Assembly: GCF_040239565.1 (NCBI RefSeq)
Contig: NZ_JBEHWS010000009.1
Span: 1 to 64,000, forward strand
Direction of reading: 5' to 3'
DNA length: 64,000 nucleotides
Source of the DNA: Fulvimarina sp040239565
GTDB taxonomy: Bacteria; Pseudomonadota; Alphaproteobacteria; Rhizobiales; Rhizobiaceae
The position numbers and the translations under genes are program-made. The notes under the pieces are model-generated. The model saw only the letters and a list, made by a program, of their open reading frames with translations. It did not search any database and had not been told where the DNA came from. Shown here piece by piece: positions 44,145-53,337 of the stretch (position 1 is its first letter; each line of letters begins with the position of its first letter).

Positions 44145-46823
44145 TCAGGCCGCTGCCTGATCTGCCTCTTCCAAAGCCTTCTCCACCGCAGCAATCGCAT
44201 TGGCGGCATTGTCCGCATCGGGGCCACCGGCCTGCGCCATGTCCGGGCGGCCGCCGCCACCCTTTCCGCCGATCGCGCCGCTTGCAGCCCTTACGAGAGC
44301 TACGGCATCAAAGCGTGAGGTCAGGTCTTCGGTGACACCGACAACGACCGAAGCCTTGCCCTCGGCGACGCCGACAAATGCCACGACGCCTGACTGGACG
44401 GACTTCTTGGCCTCATCGACGAGACCCTTCAGGTCGCGGCCGGAAACACCGTCGATAACGCGGCCGAGGTAGCAGACGCCGTTCACCGATTTGGCGGCGC
44501 CAGAATTTCCGCCTTCACCACCGCCGGCGAGCGCCAATCGCTTCTTTGCTTCAGTAAGTTCGCGCTCCAGACGGCGCCGTTCCTCGACGACCGTTTCGAG
44601 GCGGGCCAGTGCATCCTCGGGTGAGGACTTCAGGAGTGCAGCCATCTTTCGAACACGTTGATCCTGCTCACGCAGATAATCGCGCGCTGCCTCGCCCGTG
44701 AGCGCTTCGATGCGGCGCACGCCTGCGCCGACCGCACTTTCACCGAGGACATGAACGACACCGATCTCGCCGGTCGCGTTCACATGCGTGCCGCCGCAGA
44801 GCTCGATCGAATAGGGCTTTCCGGCCTTCTCGCCCTCTTCTGCGGTCCCCATCGAAACGACGCGAACCTCGTCGCCATACTTCTCGCCGAACAGCGCCAT
44901 CGCACCGGATGCGATCGCGTCGTCCACGGCCATCAGCCGGGTCTCGACCGGAGCGTTCTGCCGGACGATGCCATTGGCGAGCCGCTCGACGGCTTCGATC
45001 TCGGCCCGGTCCATGGGCTTCGGATGAGAGAAGTCGAAGCGAAGACGTTCCGGCGCGACCATGGAGCCTTTTTGGGCGACATGGGTGCCCAGAACCTCGC
45101 GAAGGCCTTCGTGAAGGAGGTGCGTCGCCGAATGGTTGGAGCGGATCTTCGCACGGCGGCGGTGCTCGACCTTGAGATCGAGCGCGTCGCCGACCGCCAC
45201 CTCTCCGGCTTTCACCGTGCCGCTATGGACGAAGAGTCCGTCGGCGAGCTTCTGAGTATCCTCGATCTCGATAGTCGTCTCACCATCAGTCATCACGCCG
45301 GCATCGCCGAGCTGACCGCCGGACTCCCCATAGAAAGGCGTCTGATTGACGACGACGAAGACCTTTTCGCCGGCCTTCGCGGATTTCACTTCCGCACCGT
45401 CCTGCACCAGCGCGAGGACGGAGCCGCTGACCTCTTCGGTGTCGTAGCCGAGGAATTCGGTCGCGCCGACACGGTCGCGGATAGGGAACCACACCTTTTC
45501 GGTGGCAGCTTCACCGGAGCCGGCCCAGCTCTTGCGGGCTTCGGCTTTCTGGCGTGCCATCGCCGTGTTGAAGGCATCGAGATCGACCGCAATGCCGCGC
45601 TGACGAAGGGCATCCTGCGTCAGATCGAGCGGGAAGCCGTAGGTGTCGTAAAGCTTGAACGCAGTCTCGCCGGACAGCTTCTGGCCTGAATCCATCCCCT
45701 CGGTGGCATCCGCGAGAAGCGATAGGCCACGATCGAGTGTCTGGAGGAAGCGCTTTTCCTCGAGCTTCAGCGTCTCGGAGATCAGAGCCTCACCGCGCGC
45801 GATTTCGGGATAGGCGCGCCCCATCTCGGAGATTAGCGTAGGCAGCAGCTTGTACAGCACCGGCTCGCTGGCGCCGAGAAGGCGCGCATGGCGCATCGCG
45901 CGCCGCATGATGCGGCGGAGCACATAGCCACGGCCCTCATTCGAAGGCAGAACGCCATCAGCGATGAGGAAAGCGGTCGAGCGAAGATGGTCGGCGATGA
46001 CGCGATGGCTGGCAATTGCGCCGCCCTCTGCGCGCGAACCGATGGCGTTCTCGACGGCCGCGATGAGCGTACGGAAGAGATCGATGTCGTAGTTGTCGTG
46101 CACGCCCTGCAGCACGGCCGCGATGCGCTCCAGCCCCATGCCGGTATCGATCGAGGGGCGTGGCAGGTCGAGGCGCTCGTCACCCGCCAGCTGCTCGTAC
46201 TGCATGAAAACGAGATTCCAGATCTCGATGAAACGGTCGCCGTCTTCGTCGGGGCTCCCTGGAGGACCACCGGGAATGCCCTCGCCATGATCGAAGAAAA
46301 TTTCCGAGCATGGACCGCATGGCCCCGTCTCGCCCATCGTCCAGAAATTGTCGGACGTACCGATCCGGATGATCCGGTCGTCAGAAAGGCCGGCGATTTT
46401 CTTCCAGAGTCCGGCAGCTTCTTCGTCTTCCGAATAGACGGTGACGAGAAGCTTGTCTTTCGGCAGACCGAACTCTTTGGTGATCAGCGTCCAGGCGAGT
46501 TCGATTGCCTGATCCTTGAAATAATCACCGAAGGAGAAGTTGCCGAGCATCTCGAAGAAGGTGTGATGCCGGGCGGTGTAGCCGACATTGTCGAGATCGT
46601 TGTGCTTACCGCCGGCGCGAACGCATTTCTGCGACGTGACTGCGCGGGGATAGGGCCGCTTTTCCTCGCCTGTGAAGACATTCTTGAACTGGACCATGCC
46701 GGCGTTCACGAACATCAGGGTCGGATCGTTGCGCGGCACGAGCGGCGAAGACGAAACCTTCTCGTGTCCGTTCTTCGCAAAATAGTCCAGAAATGCGGAC
46801 CGGATTTCGTTGACGCCACTCAT
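44145..46823 (-). CDS. alaS: Alanyl-tRNA synthetase
   Basis: An 892-residue class II synthetase. The catalytic core begins EIRSAFLDYFAKNGHEKVSS, the editing domain carries HSATHLLHEGLREVLGTH and the zinc-binding CGGTHVNATGEIGVV, and a C-Ala domain closes the protein (GGGGRPDMAQAGGPD). It charges tRNA-Ala and clears Ser/Gly errors. It is 137 bases downstream of recA on the same strand; the two may share a transcript. A free-standing AlaX editing protein is encoded at 53338-54102 in the same window. Confidence 0.97.
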   Translation of the reverse strand: MSGVNEIRSAFLDYFAKNGHEKVSSSPLVPRNDPTLMFVNAGMVQFKNVFTGEEKRPYPRAVTSQKCVRAGGKHNDLDNVGYTARHHTFFEMLGNFSFGDYFKDQAIELAWTLITKEFGLPKDKLLVTVYSEDEEAAGLWKKIAGLSDDRIIRIGTSDNFWTMGETGPCGPCSEIFFDHGEGIPGGPPGSPDEDGDRFIEIWNLVFMQYEQLAGDERLDLPRPSIDTGMGLERIAAVLQGVHDNYDIDLFRTLIAAVENAIGSRAEGGAIASHRVIADHLRSTAFLIADGVLPSNEGRGYVLRRIMRRAMRHARLLGASEPVLYKLLPTLISEMGRAYPEIARGEALISETLKLEEKRFLQTLDRGLSLLADATEGMDSGQKLSGETAFKLYDTYGFPLDLTQDALRQRGIAVDLDAFNTAMARQKAEARKSWAGSGEAATEKVWFPIRDRVGATEFLGYDTEEVSGSVLALVQDGAEVKSAKAGEKVFVVVNQTPFYGESGGQLGDAGVMTDGETTIEIEDTQKLADGLFVHSGTVKAGEVAVGDALDLKVEHRRRAKIRSNHSATHLLHEGLREVLGTHVAQKGSMVAPERLRFDFSHPKPMDRAEIEAVERLANGIVRQNAPVETRLMAVDDAIASGAMALFGEKYGDEVRVVSMGTAEEGEKAGKPYSIELCGGTHVNATGEIGVVHVLGESAVGAGVRRIEALTGEAARDYLREQDQRVRKMAALLKSSPEDALARLETVVEERRRLERELTEAKKRLALAGGGEGGNSGAAKSVNGVCYLGRVIDGVSGRDLKGLVDEAKKSVQSGVVAFVGVAEGKASVVVGVTEDLTSRFDAVALVRAASGAIGGKGGGGRPDMAQAGGPDADNAANAIAAVEKALEEADQAAA

Positions 46824-46960
46824 CGTCGCAACCTTTGGAGAACAGTCATTTGGCCAGACCGGGCGGAAATCGCCCGATCGGCCATTGCGTCGCCGTTCTA
46901 CAAAGCTCGTGTCTCGCTGTAAATCGAGACCAGGGTCCAGCGTGAACCGAAACCCGCTGA

Positions 46961-48034
46961 TTATTCTTCTTCTGCAGGACCGCTCGTGCCGTCTTCCAGC
47001 AGTTTCTCCGCCAGAATGCCCGCATTTTGACGAATCGACTGCTCGATTTCCCGCGCGGCGTCGGGATTATCCCGCAGGAACTGTTTGGCGTTTTCCCGTC
47101 CCTGCCCGAGTCGCTGGCTGTTATAAGAGAACCACGCCCCGGACTTCTCGACAATGCCCGACTTCACACCGAGATCGATGAGCTCGCCCATCTTCGAGAC
47201 GCCTTCGCCATACATGATGTCGAACTCGACCTGCTTGAACGGCGGCGCAAGCTTGTTCTTGACCACCTTCACCTTGGTCTGGTTGCCCGTCACCTCGTCA
47301 CGATCCTTGATCGAGCCAATACGGCGGATGTCGAGGCGAACAGAGGCATAGAATTTCAGCGCGTTGCCGCCCGTCGTCGTTTCGGGAGAGCCGAACATGA
47401 CGCCGATCTTCATTCGGATCTGGTTGATGAAGATGACCATGCACTTGGAGCGGGAGATCGAACCGGTCAGCTTTCGCAGCGCCTGGCTCATCAACCGCGC
47501 CTGCATGCCCGGCAGCGAATCACCCATTTCGCCCTCGATCTCGGCGCGTGGCGTAAGCGCTGCCACCGAATCGACCACGAGAACGTCAATCGCGCCTGAG
47601 CGGACAAGCGTATCGGTAATCTCGAGAGCCTGCTCGCCGGTATCCGGCTGGGACACCAGAAGATTTTCGAGATCGACGCCGAGCTTTCGGGCATAGACCG
47701 GGTCGAGCGCATGCTCCGCATCGACAAAGGCGCAAATTCCGCCCTTTTTCTGGGCTTCGGCGATCGTGTGGAGAGCGAGTGTCGTCTTACCCGAGCTTTC
47801 CGGACCATAGATCTCGACGACGCGTCCTTTGGGCAGGCCACCAATGCCAAGCGCGATGTCGAGGCCGAGCGAACCGGTCGAGACCGTTTCGACCTCGACG
47901 CTCTGGTTGTTCTGCCCGAGCTTCATGATCGAACCTTTGCCGAAGGCGCGTTCGATCTGAGAGAGAGCGGCGTCCAACGCCTTGGTTTTATCCACCGAAT
48001 TATCCTCGACGAGTCTGAGGGCGTTTTGGGCCAT
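46961..48034 (-). CDS. recA: RecA recombinase
   Basis: DNA recombination and SOS regulator, 357 residues. The Walker A motif GPESSGKTTLA lies near residues 76-86, followed by DAEHALDPVYARKLGVD, the L1/L2 loops (EGEMGDSLPGMQARLMSQA and NQIRMKIGVMFGSPETTTGG), and an acidic C-terminal tail ending GPAEEE. It catalyses strand exchange and promotes LexA cleavage. Its promoter region carries a LexA-type box and a -35/-10 candidate. Confidence 0.98.
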   Translation of the reverse strand: MAQNALRLVEDNSVDKTKALDAALSQIERAFGKGSIMKLGQNNQSVEVETVSTGSLGLDIALGIGGLPKGRVVEIYGPESSGKTTLALHTIAEAQKKGGICAFVDAEHALDPVYARKLGVDLENLLVSQPDTGEQALEITDTLVRSGAIDVLVVDSVAALTPRAEIEGEMGDSLPGMQARLMSQALRKLTGSISRSKCMVIFINQIRMKIGVMFGSPETTTGGNALKFYASVRLDIRRIGSIKDRDEVTGNQTKVKVVKNKLAPPFKQVEFDIMYGEGVSKMGELIDLGVKSGIVEKSGAWFSYNSQRLGQGRENAKQFLRDNPDAAREIEQSIRQNAGILAEKLLEDGTSGPAEEE

Positions 48035-48088
48035 GTCTCCGCTCCTTAATGCATTCGGCGCGCGTCACGCAACGCTATCCATGGGCCA

Positions 48089-48139
48089 GAGATACGTACC
48101 CTTTTTGTTCTCGTCAAGCGGAATGTTTTATATTTGTTC
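48089..48139 (-). promoter_or_regulatory. recA promoter with SOS box
   Basis: Read on the minus strand, GAAC-AAATATA-AAAC (48139-48125) matches the alphaproteobacterial LexA site GAACN7GAAC except at one base. Downstream is TTGACG (48117-48112), a 17-base spacer and TATCTC (48094-48089), a plausible -35/-10. A second half-site, GAACAAAAAGG then GTAC, lies in the spacer at about 48110-48096. The predicted start leaves a leader of roughly 50 bases before the recA ATG. LexA would thus repress by overlapping the polymerase site. Confidence 0.55.
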
Positions 48140-48235
48140 TCATGCCCCTGCGGGTGTTCTCCGCCTTAAAGGCAGACCGAGCGAACGCGAACAATTCGCG
48201 TCGCAAACGGGAGTTTATTGGTAGTCGGAATGGGC

Positions 48236-48264
48236 CAGCAGACAACATAGTTCGTTGTCTGCTG
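48236..48264. terminator. 11-bp perfect hairpin downstream of cckA
   Basis: CAGCAGACAAC and GTTGTCTGCTG pair perfectly around a seven-base loop, 57 bases past the cckA stop on the minus strand. It is not followed by a T-run; it may mark the cckA transcript end or a repeat-type element. Confidence 0.45.
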
Positions 48265-48321
48265 CGTTAGCGCAAACGATTGCGTGGCATCTCAAAAGGC
48301 AGCTCTCGAAGTGGGTAGCGA

Positions 48322-50835
48322 TCAATCGTCGCTGGACAGCATCTGCTTGACCGTCATCGCCAGCTCGCGCTGGGTGAAGGGTTTGGAGAGGAAACCGAAT
48401 TTCTCGCCCTCTGGCAGGTTCTTCGCGAAGGCATCCTCGGCATAACCGGAGACGAAGATGAACTTCATGTCCGGCCGGACCTTGCGCATCTCGCGCAGCA
48501 GCGTCGGCCCGTCCATCTCCGGCATGACGACGTCGGAAACGACGAGATCGACCTTGCCATCCAGGTCCTCCAGCACGTCGAGCGCATCGAGCCCGGAATC
48601 GGCTTCGTGGACGTCGTAGCCCTTCAGCTTGAGCGCACGTACGCTTCCGGCGCGGACATAGTCCTCGTCCTCGACAAGCAGAATCGTCGCGGTACCGGAG
48701 AGGTCGACCTTCTCATTCACGTCGACTGCAGTCGGCTTTTCGCTCGCGACCAGCGAAGGCTCGGGCACGAAGCGCGGCAGGAAGATACGGAAGACCGTCC
48801 CCTCGCCTTCCGTCGATTCGACGTAGATGAAGCCGTTCGACTGCTTGATGATGCCGTAGACCATGGAAAGGCCGAGACCAGTGCCCTTGCCGATTTCCTT
48901 GGTGGTGAAGAACGGCTCGAAGATACGCTCGGCGACGTCGGCCGGCATACCGGTTCCGGTGTCGGACACCTCCACCAACACGTAGTCGGCGGCGGGCATC
49001 TCGGCATAAGCGAAGGCCGAGGCCTCCCCTTCGGCGACGTTGCGGGTCTCGATCTTGATCGTCCCGCCATTCGGCATCGCATCACGCGCATTGCCGACGA
49101 GATTGGTGATCACCTGCTCGAACTGGCCGATATCGGCCATCACCGGCCAGAGGTCGCGGGCGTGCCTGCGCTCCAGCTTGGTCTTGTCGCCGGCGATCCG
49201 CTTCAGGAGGAGGTCGAGATCGGCGACAACGTCCGTCAGGTTCAGCATTTTCGGCCGCATTGTCTGGCGACGGGAATAAGCGAGAAGCTGACGGACCAGA
49301 GAGGCGGCGCGGTTGGCGCTCTGCTTGATGAGAAGCAGATCCTGGAACGACGGATCGCCCGGCTTCTGGTTCATCAGAAGAAAGTCGACCGACGCGGTGA
49401 TGACGGTGAGAACGTTGTTGAAGTCGTGGGCAATGCCGCCAGCAAGATTGCCAACGGCTTGCATCTTCTGCGCCTTGGCAAACTGTTCCTCCAGCGCGCG
49501 CTGGTCGGTGATATCCACAGCATAAAGGATGATCGTCTCGCCGGCACCCGACTCGCGATCCGGAATGGCGTTGAGATAAATCCGCACCGAGCGCGGCTTC
49601 TCGCTCTTCAGCGTGACGTCGATCGGAGCGATCTCCGCCTCGCCTTCGCTCGCCGCCTTGAGGTATTCGGCAAGGCGGCCCGCGCTTTCCTCGTTGAGGA
49701 GGTCGAGGAAGGAAACCGAACCCTCGACGGCGTTCACGCCGAACAGTCGTTCAAATGCCGGGTTGGAGCGGCGGCTCACATATTGATCATCGAGCGCGGC
49801 GATTGCCATCGGGGCGGCGTTGAAGAAGCGGTTGAACCGGGCGCCAGCAGCTTCGGAATTGGTCGTCTCGTCGGAGGTCTCCGTGAGGACGATCGCGCGC
49901 AAGCCGGTACGCCCATCCCTCTCGCGTGCCTTTTGGGCAATCAGCTTGACCGGAAGAATGCGCCCCCTGCCGGTGGTGAGATCGAGATCGATCAGCTGGT
50001 TGTCACCCTCGACCAGCGATTTGATTCGCGTCTCAAGATGAGAGCGCATGGTCTTCGGCAGATAGTCGGCGAGATTGGCCGTGCCCGGATCGAAATTGCC
50101 GAGATCGGTATCGAGCCATGTCGCCAGTGTCGCATTGAGATAGGTGAGGCGCAGATCCGCATCGGCCGCGAAAAAGCCGACGGGTGCCTTGTCGAGATAA
50201 TCGATCGCATCCTGTAGGGTGCGGAAGGAGGCTTCCTCTTCACGCCGATCTGCGGTGATGTCCGCTATCTGCCAGGCTTCAAGCGTGCCGCCGGGCGACT
50301 GGATCGGTCGCACGGAAACCCGGTACCAGCGCGCATGATTATCCTCACGGGACAGCGGCGTATCGAGGCGAAATTCGCGCTGGCCGCCGCCATTCCGCGC
50401 GGCTTTTGCAAGCCAGTAGACGTCCTCGGCAGCGCCCGCATGGCGGGCGAGCAGCTGCACGGGGGACTGGACATCGGCACCATCATCCTTGCCGATCAGG
50501 CATCCATAGGATTTGTTGGCGTAAACGACGCGGCCCTTGGCATCGACGAACACCGCACCCTGACGCGCCCCGTCGAGAAAACTCCGCGCGGCTGCTCCCT
50601 CGTCAGCGCGGCTGCCGATCGAGATCAGGCCAAGTGCGAAGCCGAACAGCGCGACGATCCCGATAACCGCGACCAGCGCAAAGATTACAAGCAGCGCAAT
50701 GCCGCCATAGGCATGGCCGAACAGAGCCATCGCCGCGGCGATCAGAATGAGAAAGCCTGAGAAGAGAAGAAGCCGGCGCACACTGCCAGCCCGTTCCGTT
50801 CGATCGATCAGGGGTTTGTCGAACGCATTCGCCAT
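48322..50835 (-). CDS. cckA: Cell-cycle hybrid histidine kinase CckA
   Basis: The 837-residue membrane kinase has two N-terminal membrane helices (residues 20-70), several PAS domains (about 85-370), a HisKA domain with the phospho-His in GGIAHDFNNVLTVI, the ATPase boxes NLVGNARDAMP, VSDTGTGMP and GKGTGLGLSMVYGI, and a C-terminal receiver with phospho-Asp in LVVSDVVMPEMDGP and Lys in FLSKPFTQ. In alphaproteobacteria CckA phosphorylates ChpT and, through it, CtrA and CpdR, controlling the cell cycle. The start at 50835 has a GGA nine bases ahead; an ATG two codons earlier is possible and the frame extends 66 codons further. Confidence 0.95.
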   Translation of the reverse strand: MANAFDKPLIDRTERAGSVRRLLLFSGFLILIAAAMALFGHAYGGIALLVIFALVAVIGIVALFGFALGLISIGSRADEGAAARSFLDGARQGAVFVDAKGRVVYANKSYGCLIGKDDGADVQSPVQLLARHAGAAEDVYWLAKAARNGGGQREFRLDTPLSREDNHARWYRVSVRPIQSPGGTLEAWQIADITADRREEEASFRTLQDAIDYLDKAPVGFFAADADLRLTYLNATLATWLDTDLGNFDPGTANLADYLPKTMRSHLETRIKSLVEGDNQLIDLDLTTGRGRILPVKLIAQKARERDGRTGLRAIVLTETSDETTNSEAAGARFNRFFNAAPMAIAALDDQYVSRRSNPAFERLFGVNAVEGSVSFLDLLNEESAGRLAEYLKAASEGEAEIAPIDVTLKSEKPRSVRIYLNAIPDRESGAGETIILYAVDITDQRALEEQFAKAQKMQAVGNLAGGIAHDFNNVLTVITASVDFLLMNQKPGDPSFQDLLLIKQSANRAASLVRQLLAYSRRQTMRPKMLNLTDVVADLDLLLKRIAGDKTKLERRHARDLWPVMADIGQFEQVITNLVGNARDAMPNGGTIKIETRNVAEGEASAFAYAEMPAADYVLVEVSDTGTGMPADVAERIFEPFFTTKEIGKGTGLGLSMVYGIIKQSNGFIYVESTEGEGTVFRIFLPRFVPEPSLVASEKPTAVDVNEKVDLSGTATILLVEDEDYVRAGSVRALKLKGYDVHEADSGLDALDVLEDLDGKVDLVVSDVVMPEMDGPTLLREMRKVRPDMKFIFVSGYAEDAFAKNLPEGEKFGFLSKPFTQRELAMTVKQMLSSDD

Positions 50836-51084
50836 TGTCATCTTTCCGGCCCGGCTCTCCATCGCGGCAAACGCAACATGAGTCATCGCGCTCAAAGAGG
50901 CGAGTGGAAAAAGGCCGCCGCCCCGTACTGGGCCGGGCTCTGTTGCGTTCGTGCCGTCTTCTATAAACCAGCGGAACGAAAATATCCTGTTTTCGCGACG
51001 CCAGGCTTGCGCCGAACTTGCAAGGCGAACCATGCAGTTAGATTAGGTCCGAAACTCGCAATCCGTTCGAATGGGACAAAGCCG

Positions 51085-51444
51085 ATGCCAGACTGGTTCG
51101 CCGCGATAACAGGAGACACGTTCGGCCCGATCTTGTGGGTCGTCTTCGTCGCGACGCTGGTTTGCCTGATCGCAGTCGTCAGCCTTTGGCTGATCAAGAC
51201 AATGACGGGAGGATCAGGCTCGGCGATGGGATTTCGCGGACAGGCGCCACGACTTGCCGTGATCGAAGCGGTCAATATCGGCGATCGTCGTCGCCTCGTC
51301 CTCGTCAGACGCGACGACGAAGAGCATCTGCTCCTGCTCGGAGGCGCCAGCGACGTCGTCGTGGAGCGCTATGTGAAAAGCGGAATGAAGGGTGAAAGCC
51401 GTCCGCACACTCACGCGGACAAAGACGGCCCATACAAAGATTGA
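51085..51444 (+). CDS. FliO-like membrane protein
   Basis: A 119-residue protein: N-terminal region MPDWFAAITGDTFGPILWVV, one strong membrane helix (ILWVVFVATLVCLIAVVSLW) and a cytoplasmic FliO-type beta domain (RLAVIEAVNIGDRRRLVLVR, then DEEHLLLLGGASDVVVE). FliO assists the flagellar type III export gate in bacteria with flagella, but no other flagellar gene is near, and its gene is placed next to cckA. It may be a FliO-like paralogue of other function. The start at 51085 is chosen over an in-frame ATG at 50878 because the residues before it lack family features. Confidence 0.7.
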   Translation: MPDWFAAITGDTFGPILWVVFVATLVCLIAVVSLWLIKTMTGGSGSAMGFRGQAPRLAVIEAVNIGDRRRLVLVRRDDEEHLLLLGGASDVVVERYVKSGMKGESRPHTHADKDGPYKD

Positions 51445-51513
51445 CGCTCAGGACGGAGGACACCGTCAAAAAGCTAGCATATCGCGAAAATGTCGCGAAA
51501 AGCCGGGCCGGCT

Positions 51514-51930
51514 TCAGTCGTCCCGGTAGATCTTCTCGCGGCGCTCGTGCCGCTCCTGGGCTTCCAGGGACAGGGTCGCGATCGGCCGGGCGTCGAGGCG
51601 CTTGAGATTGATCGGCTCGCCGGTCTCTTCGCAGTAACCGTAGGTGCCGTCGTCGATTCGCTGAAGAGCGGCGTCGATCTTTGCCACAAGCTTGCGCTGA
51701 CGGTCACGAGCACGCAATTCGATCGAGCGATCCGTCTCGGACGAAGCCCGGTCTGCGGCATCGGCCTGGTTCGGGCTGTCGTTTGCCAGCGCTTCGAGCG
51801 TTTCCTTCGACTCGCGAAGAATATCCGCCTTCCAATCCTTGAGCTTGCGCCTGAAATATTCTCTCTGGCGGTCGTTCATGAACGAGCCATCGTCCGTCAG
51901 AGCAGCTGCAAGATCAACGGTTTCACTCAT
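51514..51930 (-). CDS. dksA: DksA transcription factor
   Basis: RNA polymerase secondary-channel factor that with ppGpp controls rRNA and amino-acid operon promoters. The 138-residue protein has the coiled coil (NDRQREYFRRKLKDWKADIL, and DRASSETDRSIELRARDRQR carrying the acidic tip) and the zinc-finger region GYCEETGEPINLKRLDARPI. Of the four zinc Cys of the canonical protein only one is left, as in other alphaproteobacteria. GGAGG lies five bases before the ATG at 51930; an ATG four codons earlier sits in that site. Confidence 0.93.
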   Translation of the reverse strand: MSETVDLAAALTDDGSFMNDRQREYFRRKLKDWKADILRESKETLEALANDSPNQADAADRASSETDRSIELRARDRQRKLVAKIDAALQRIDDGTYGYCEETGEPINLKRLDARPIATLSLEAQERHERREKIYRDD

Positions 51931-52293
51931 ACGGTCCTCCATCGCCGGGCGCTGGCGCTTATACCCGCGAGGCTTGTGTAAAACAAGCGCTTCTCAGCCG
52001 CGCCGCGGGAATAAAACATGGCCTGTGACATTATTCCGTCGGCTCCGACACTATGCTTCAGCTGCCGCAATAGCTAACCTCGACATACGAAATTCATGCG
52101 ACAGCCTGGGCGGATCGAGATGCACCTGTTTTCACGATACCGAACCATTGCCAGACTTGCCTTGCCGGAGGCTCGCACGTAACCCTCGCCGCACTAGATT
52201 CGGGAAGCAGTTCACGAACTCGATGTGCCGTCGTCTCGCGATCAGGGACGCACGCTCATCCTCAATCAAGGCGCCTCCAAGCCGAAGCGAGCC
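51931..52293. other. Divergent region dksA/cysK
   Basis: About 360 bases with no gene. The dksA promoter is listed separately. Nothing resembling a riboswitch or CysB-like site is visible upstream of cysK. Confidence 0.4.
51958..51986 (-). promoter_or_regulatory. Predicted dksA promoter
   Basis: TTGTTT (51986-51981), 17 bases, then TATAAG (51963-51958) on the minus strand. The start of transcription would fall about 20 bases before the dksA ATG. GCTTGT/ACAAGC inverted arms surround the -35. Confidence 0.5.
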
Positions 52294-53334
52294 ATGTCAC
52301 GTTATAATTCCATCCTCGACGCCATCGGCAACACACCGCTCATCCGCCTCAACCGGGCCTCGGAAGAAACAGGCTGCGAGATCTACGGGAAGGCCGAGTT
52401 TCTCAATCCCGGTCAGTCGGTAAAGGACCGGGCCGGCCTCTTCATCATTCGCGACGCCGAAGAAAAGGGAATGCTCGAGCCCGGCGGGATCATCGTCGAG
52501 GGCACGGCCGGCAACACCGGCATCGGCCTGTCCCTGGTGGCGAATGCGCTCGGCTACCGCACGGTCATCGTGATTCCCGAGACCCAGAGCGAGGAAAAGA
52601 AGGACGCGCTGCGCCTGATGGGCGCGGAACTGATCGAGGTTCCGGCCGTCCCCTACAAGAATCCGAACAACTACGTGAAGCTTTCCGGCCGACTGGCTGA
52701 AAAGATTGCCCAAACCCACCCTGCAGGTGCGATCTGGGCGAACCAGTTCGACAATGTCGCGAACCGTGATGGTCATGTGGTCACGACGGCCGAAGAGATA
52801 TGGCATGATACCGACGGCGAGATCGACGGCTTCATCTGTGCAGTCGGCACAGGCGGCACGCTTGCCGGCACCGCTCTCGGCCTCAAGCGCCATTCGGGTC
52901 GCATCAAGATCGGGATCGCCGACCCTATGGGTGCGGCCCTCTACAACTATTATGCGCATGGCGAGATGAAGTCGGAGGGCTCCTCCATCACCGAGGGTAT
53001 CGGTCAGGGGCGCGTGACTGCGAACCTCGAGGGCTTCGAGCCTGACTTCGCCTATCAGATCCCCGATGAGGAGGCGATGAAGATCGTCTTCGATCTGATT
53101 ACAGACGAAGGCCTGTGCCTCGGCGGCTCTTCTGGCATCAACATCGCCGGTGCGATCCGCCTCGCCAAGGAGATGGGGCCGGGCCATACGATCGTGACGA
53201 TCCTCTGCGACTACGGCAACCGATACCAGTCGAAGATGTTCAATCCGGCCTTCCTCAAGGAGAAGGGCCTCCCGGTGCCGGAATGGATCGGAAAGAACCC
53301 GGAGTTCGACGTACCGTTCGAGGATGCCGACTGA
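52294..53334 (+). CDS. cysK: Cysteine synthase A
   Basis: O-acetylserine sulfhydrylase, pyridoxal phosphate dependent, 346 residues. It starts SRYNSILDAIGNTPLIRLNR, the PLP lysine lies in NPGQSVKDRAGLFII, with the acetylserine-binding VEGTAGNTGIGLSLVANALG and the phosphate loop CAVGTGGTLAGTALGL. The C-terminal part is somewhat longer than E. coli CysK. The ATG at 52294 is the family start; the frame is open 23 codons further up. It is followed three bases later by the alaX gene. Confidence 0.95.
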   Translation: MSRYNSILDAIGNTPLIRLNRASEETGCEIYGKAEFLNPGQSVKDRAGLFIIRDAEEKGMLEPGGIIVEGTAGNTGIGLSLVANALGYRTVIVIPETQSEEKKDALRLMGAELIEVPAVPYKNPNNYVKLSGRLAEKIAQTHPAGAIWANQFDNVANRDGHVVTTAEEIWHDTDGEIDGFICAVGTGGTLAGTALGLKRHSGRIKIGIADPMGAALYNYYAHGEMKSEGSSITEGIGQGRVTANLEGFEPDFAYQIPDEEAMKIVFDLITDEGLCLGGSSGINIAGAIRLAKEMGPGHTIVTILCDYGNRYQSKMFNPAFLKEKGLPVPEWIGKNPEFDVPFEDAD

Positions 53335-53337
53335 CCG

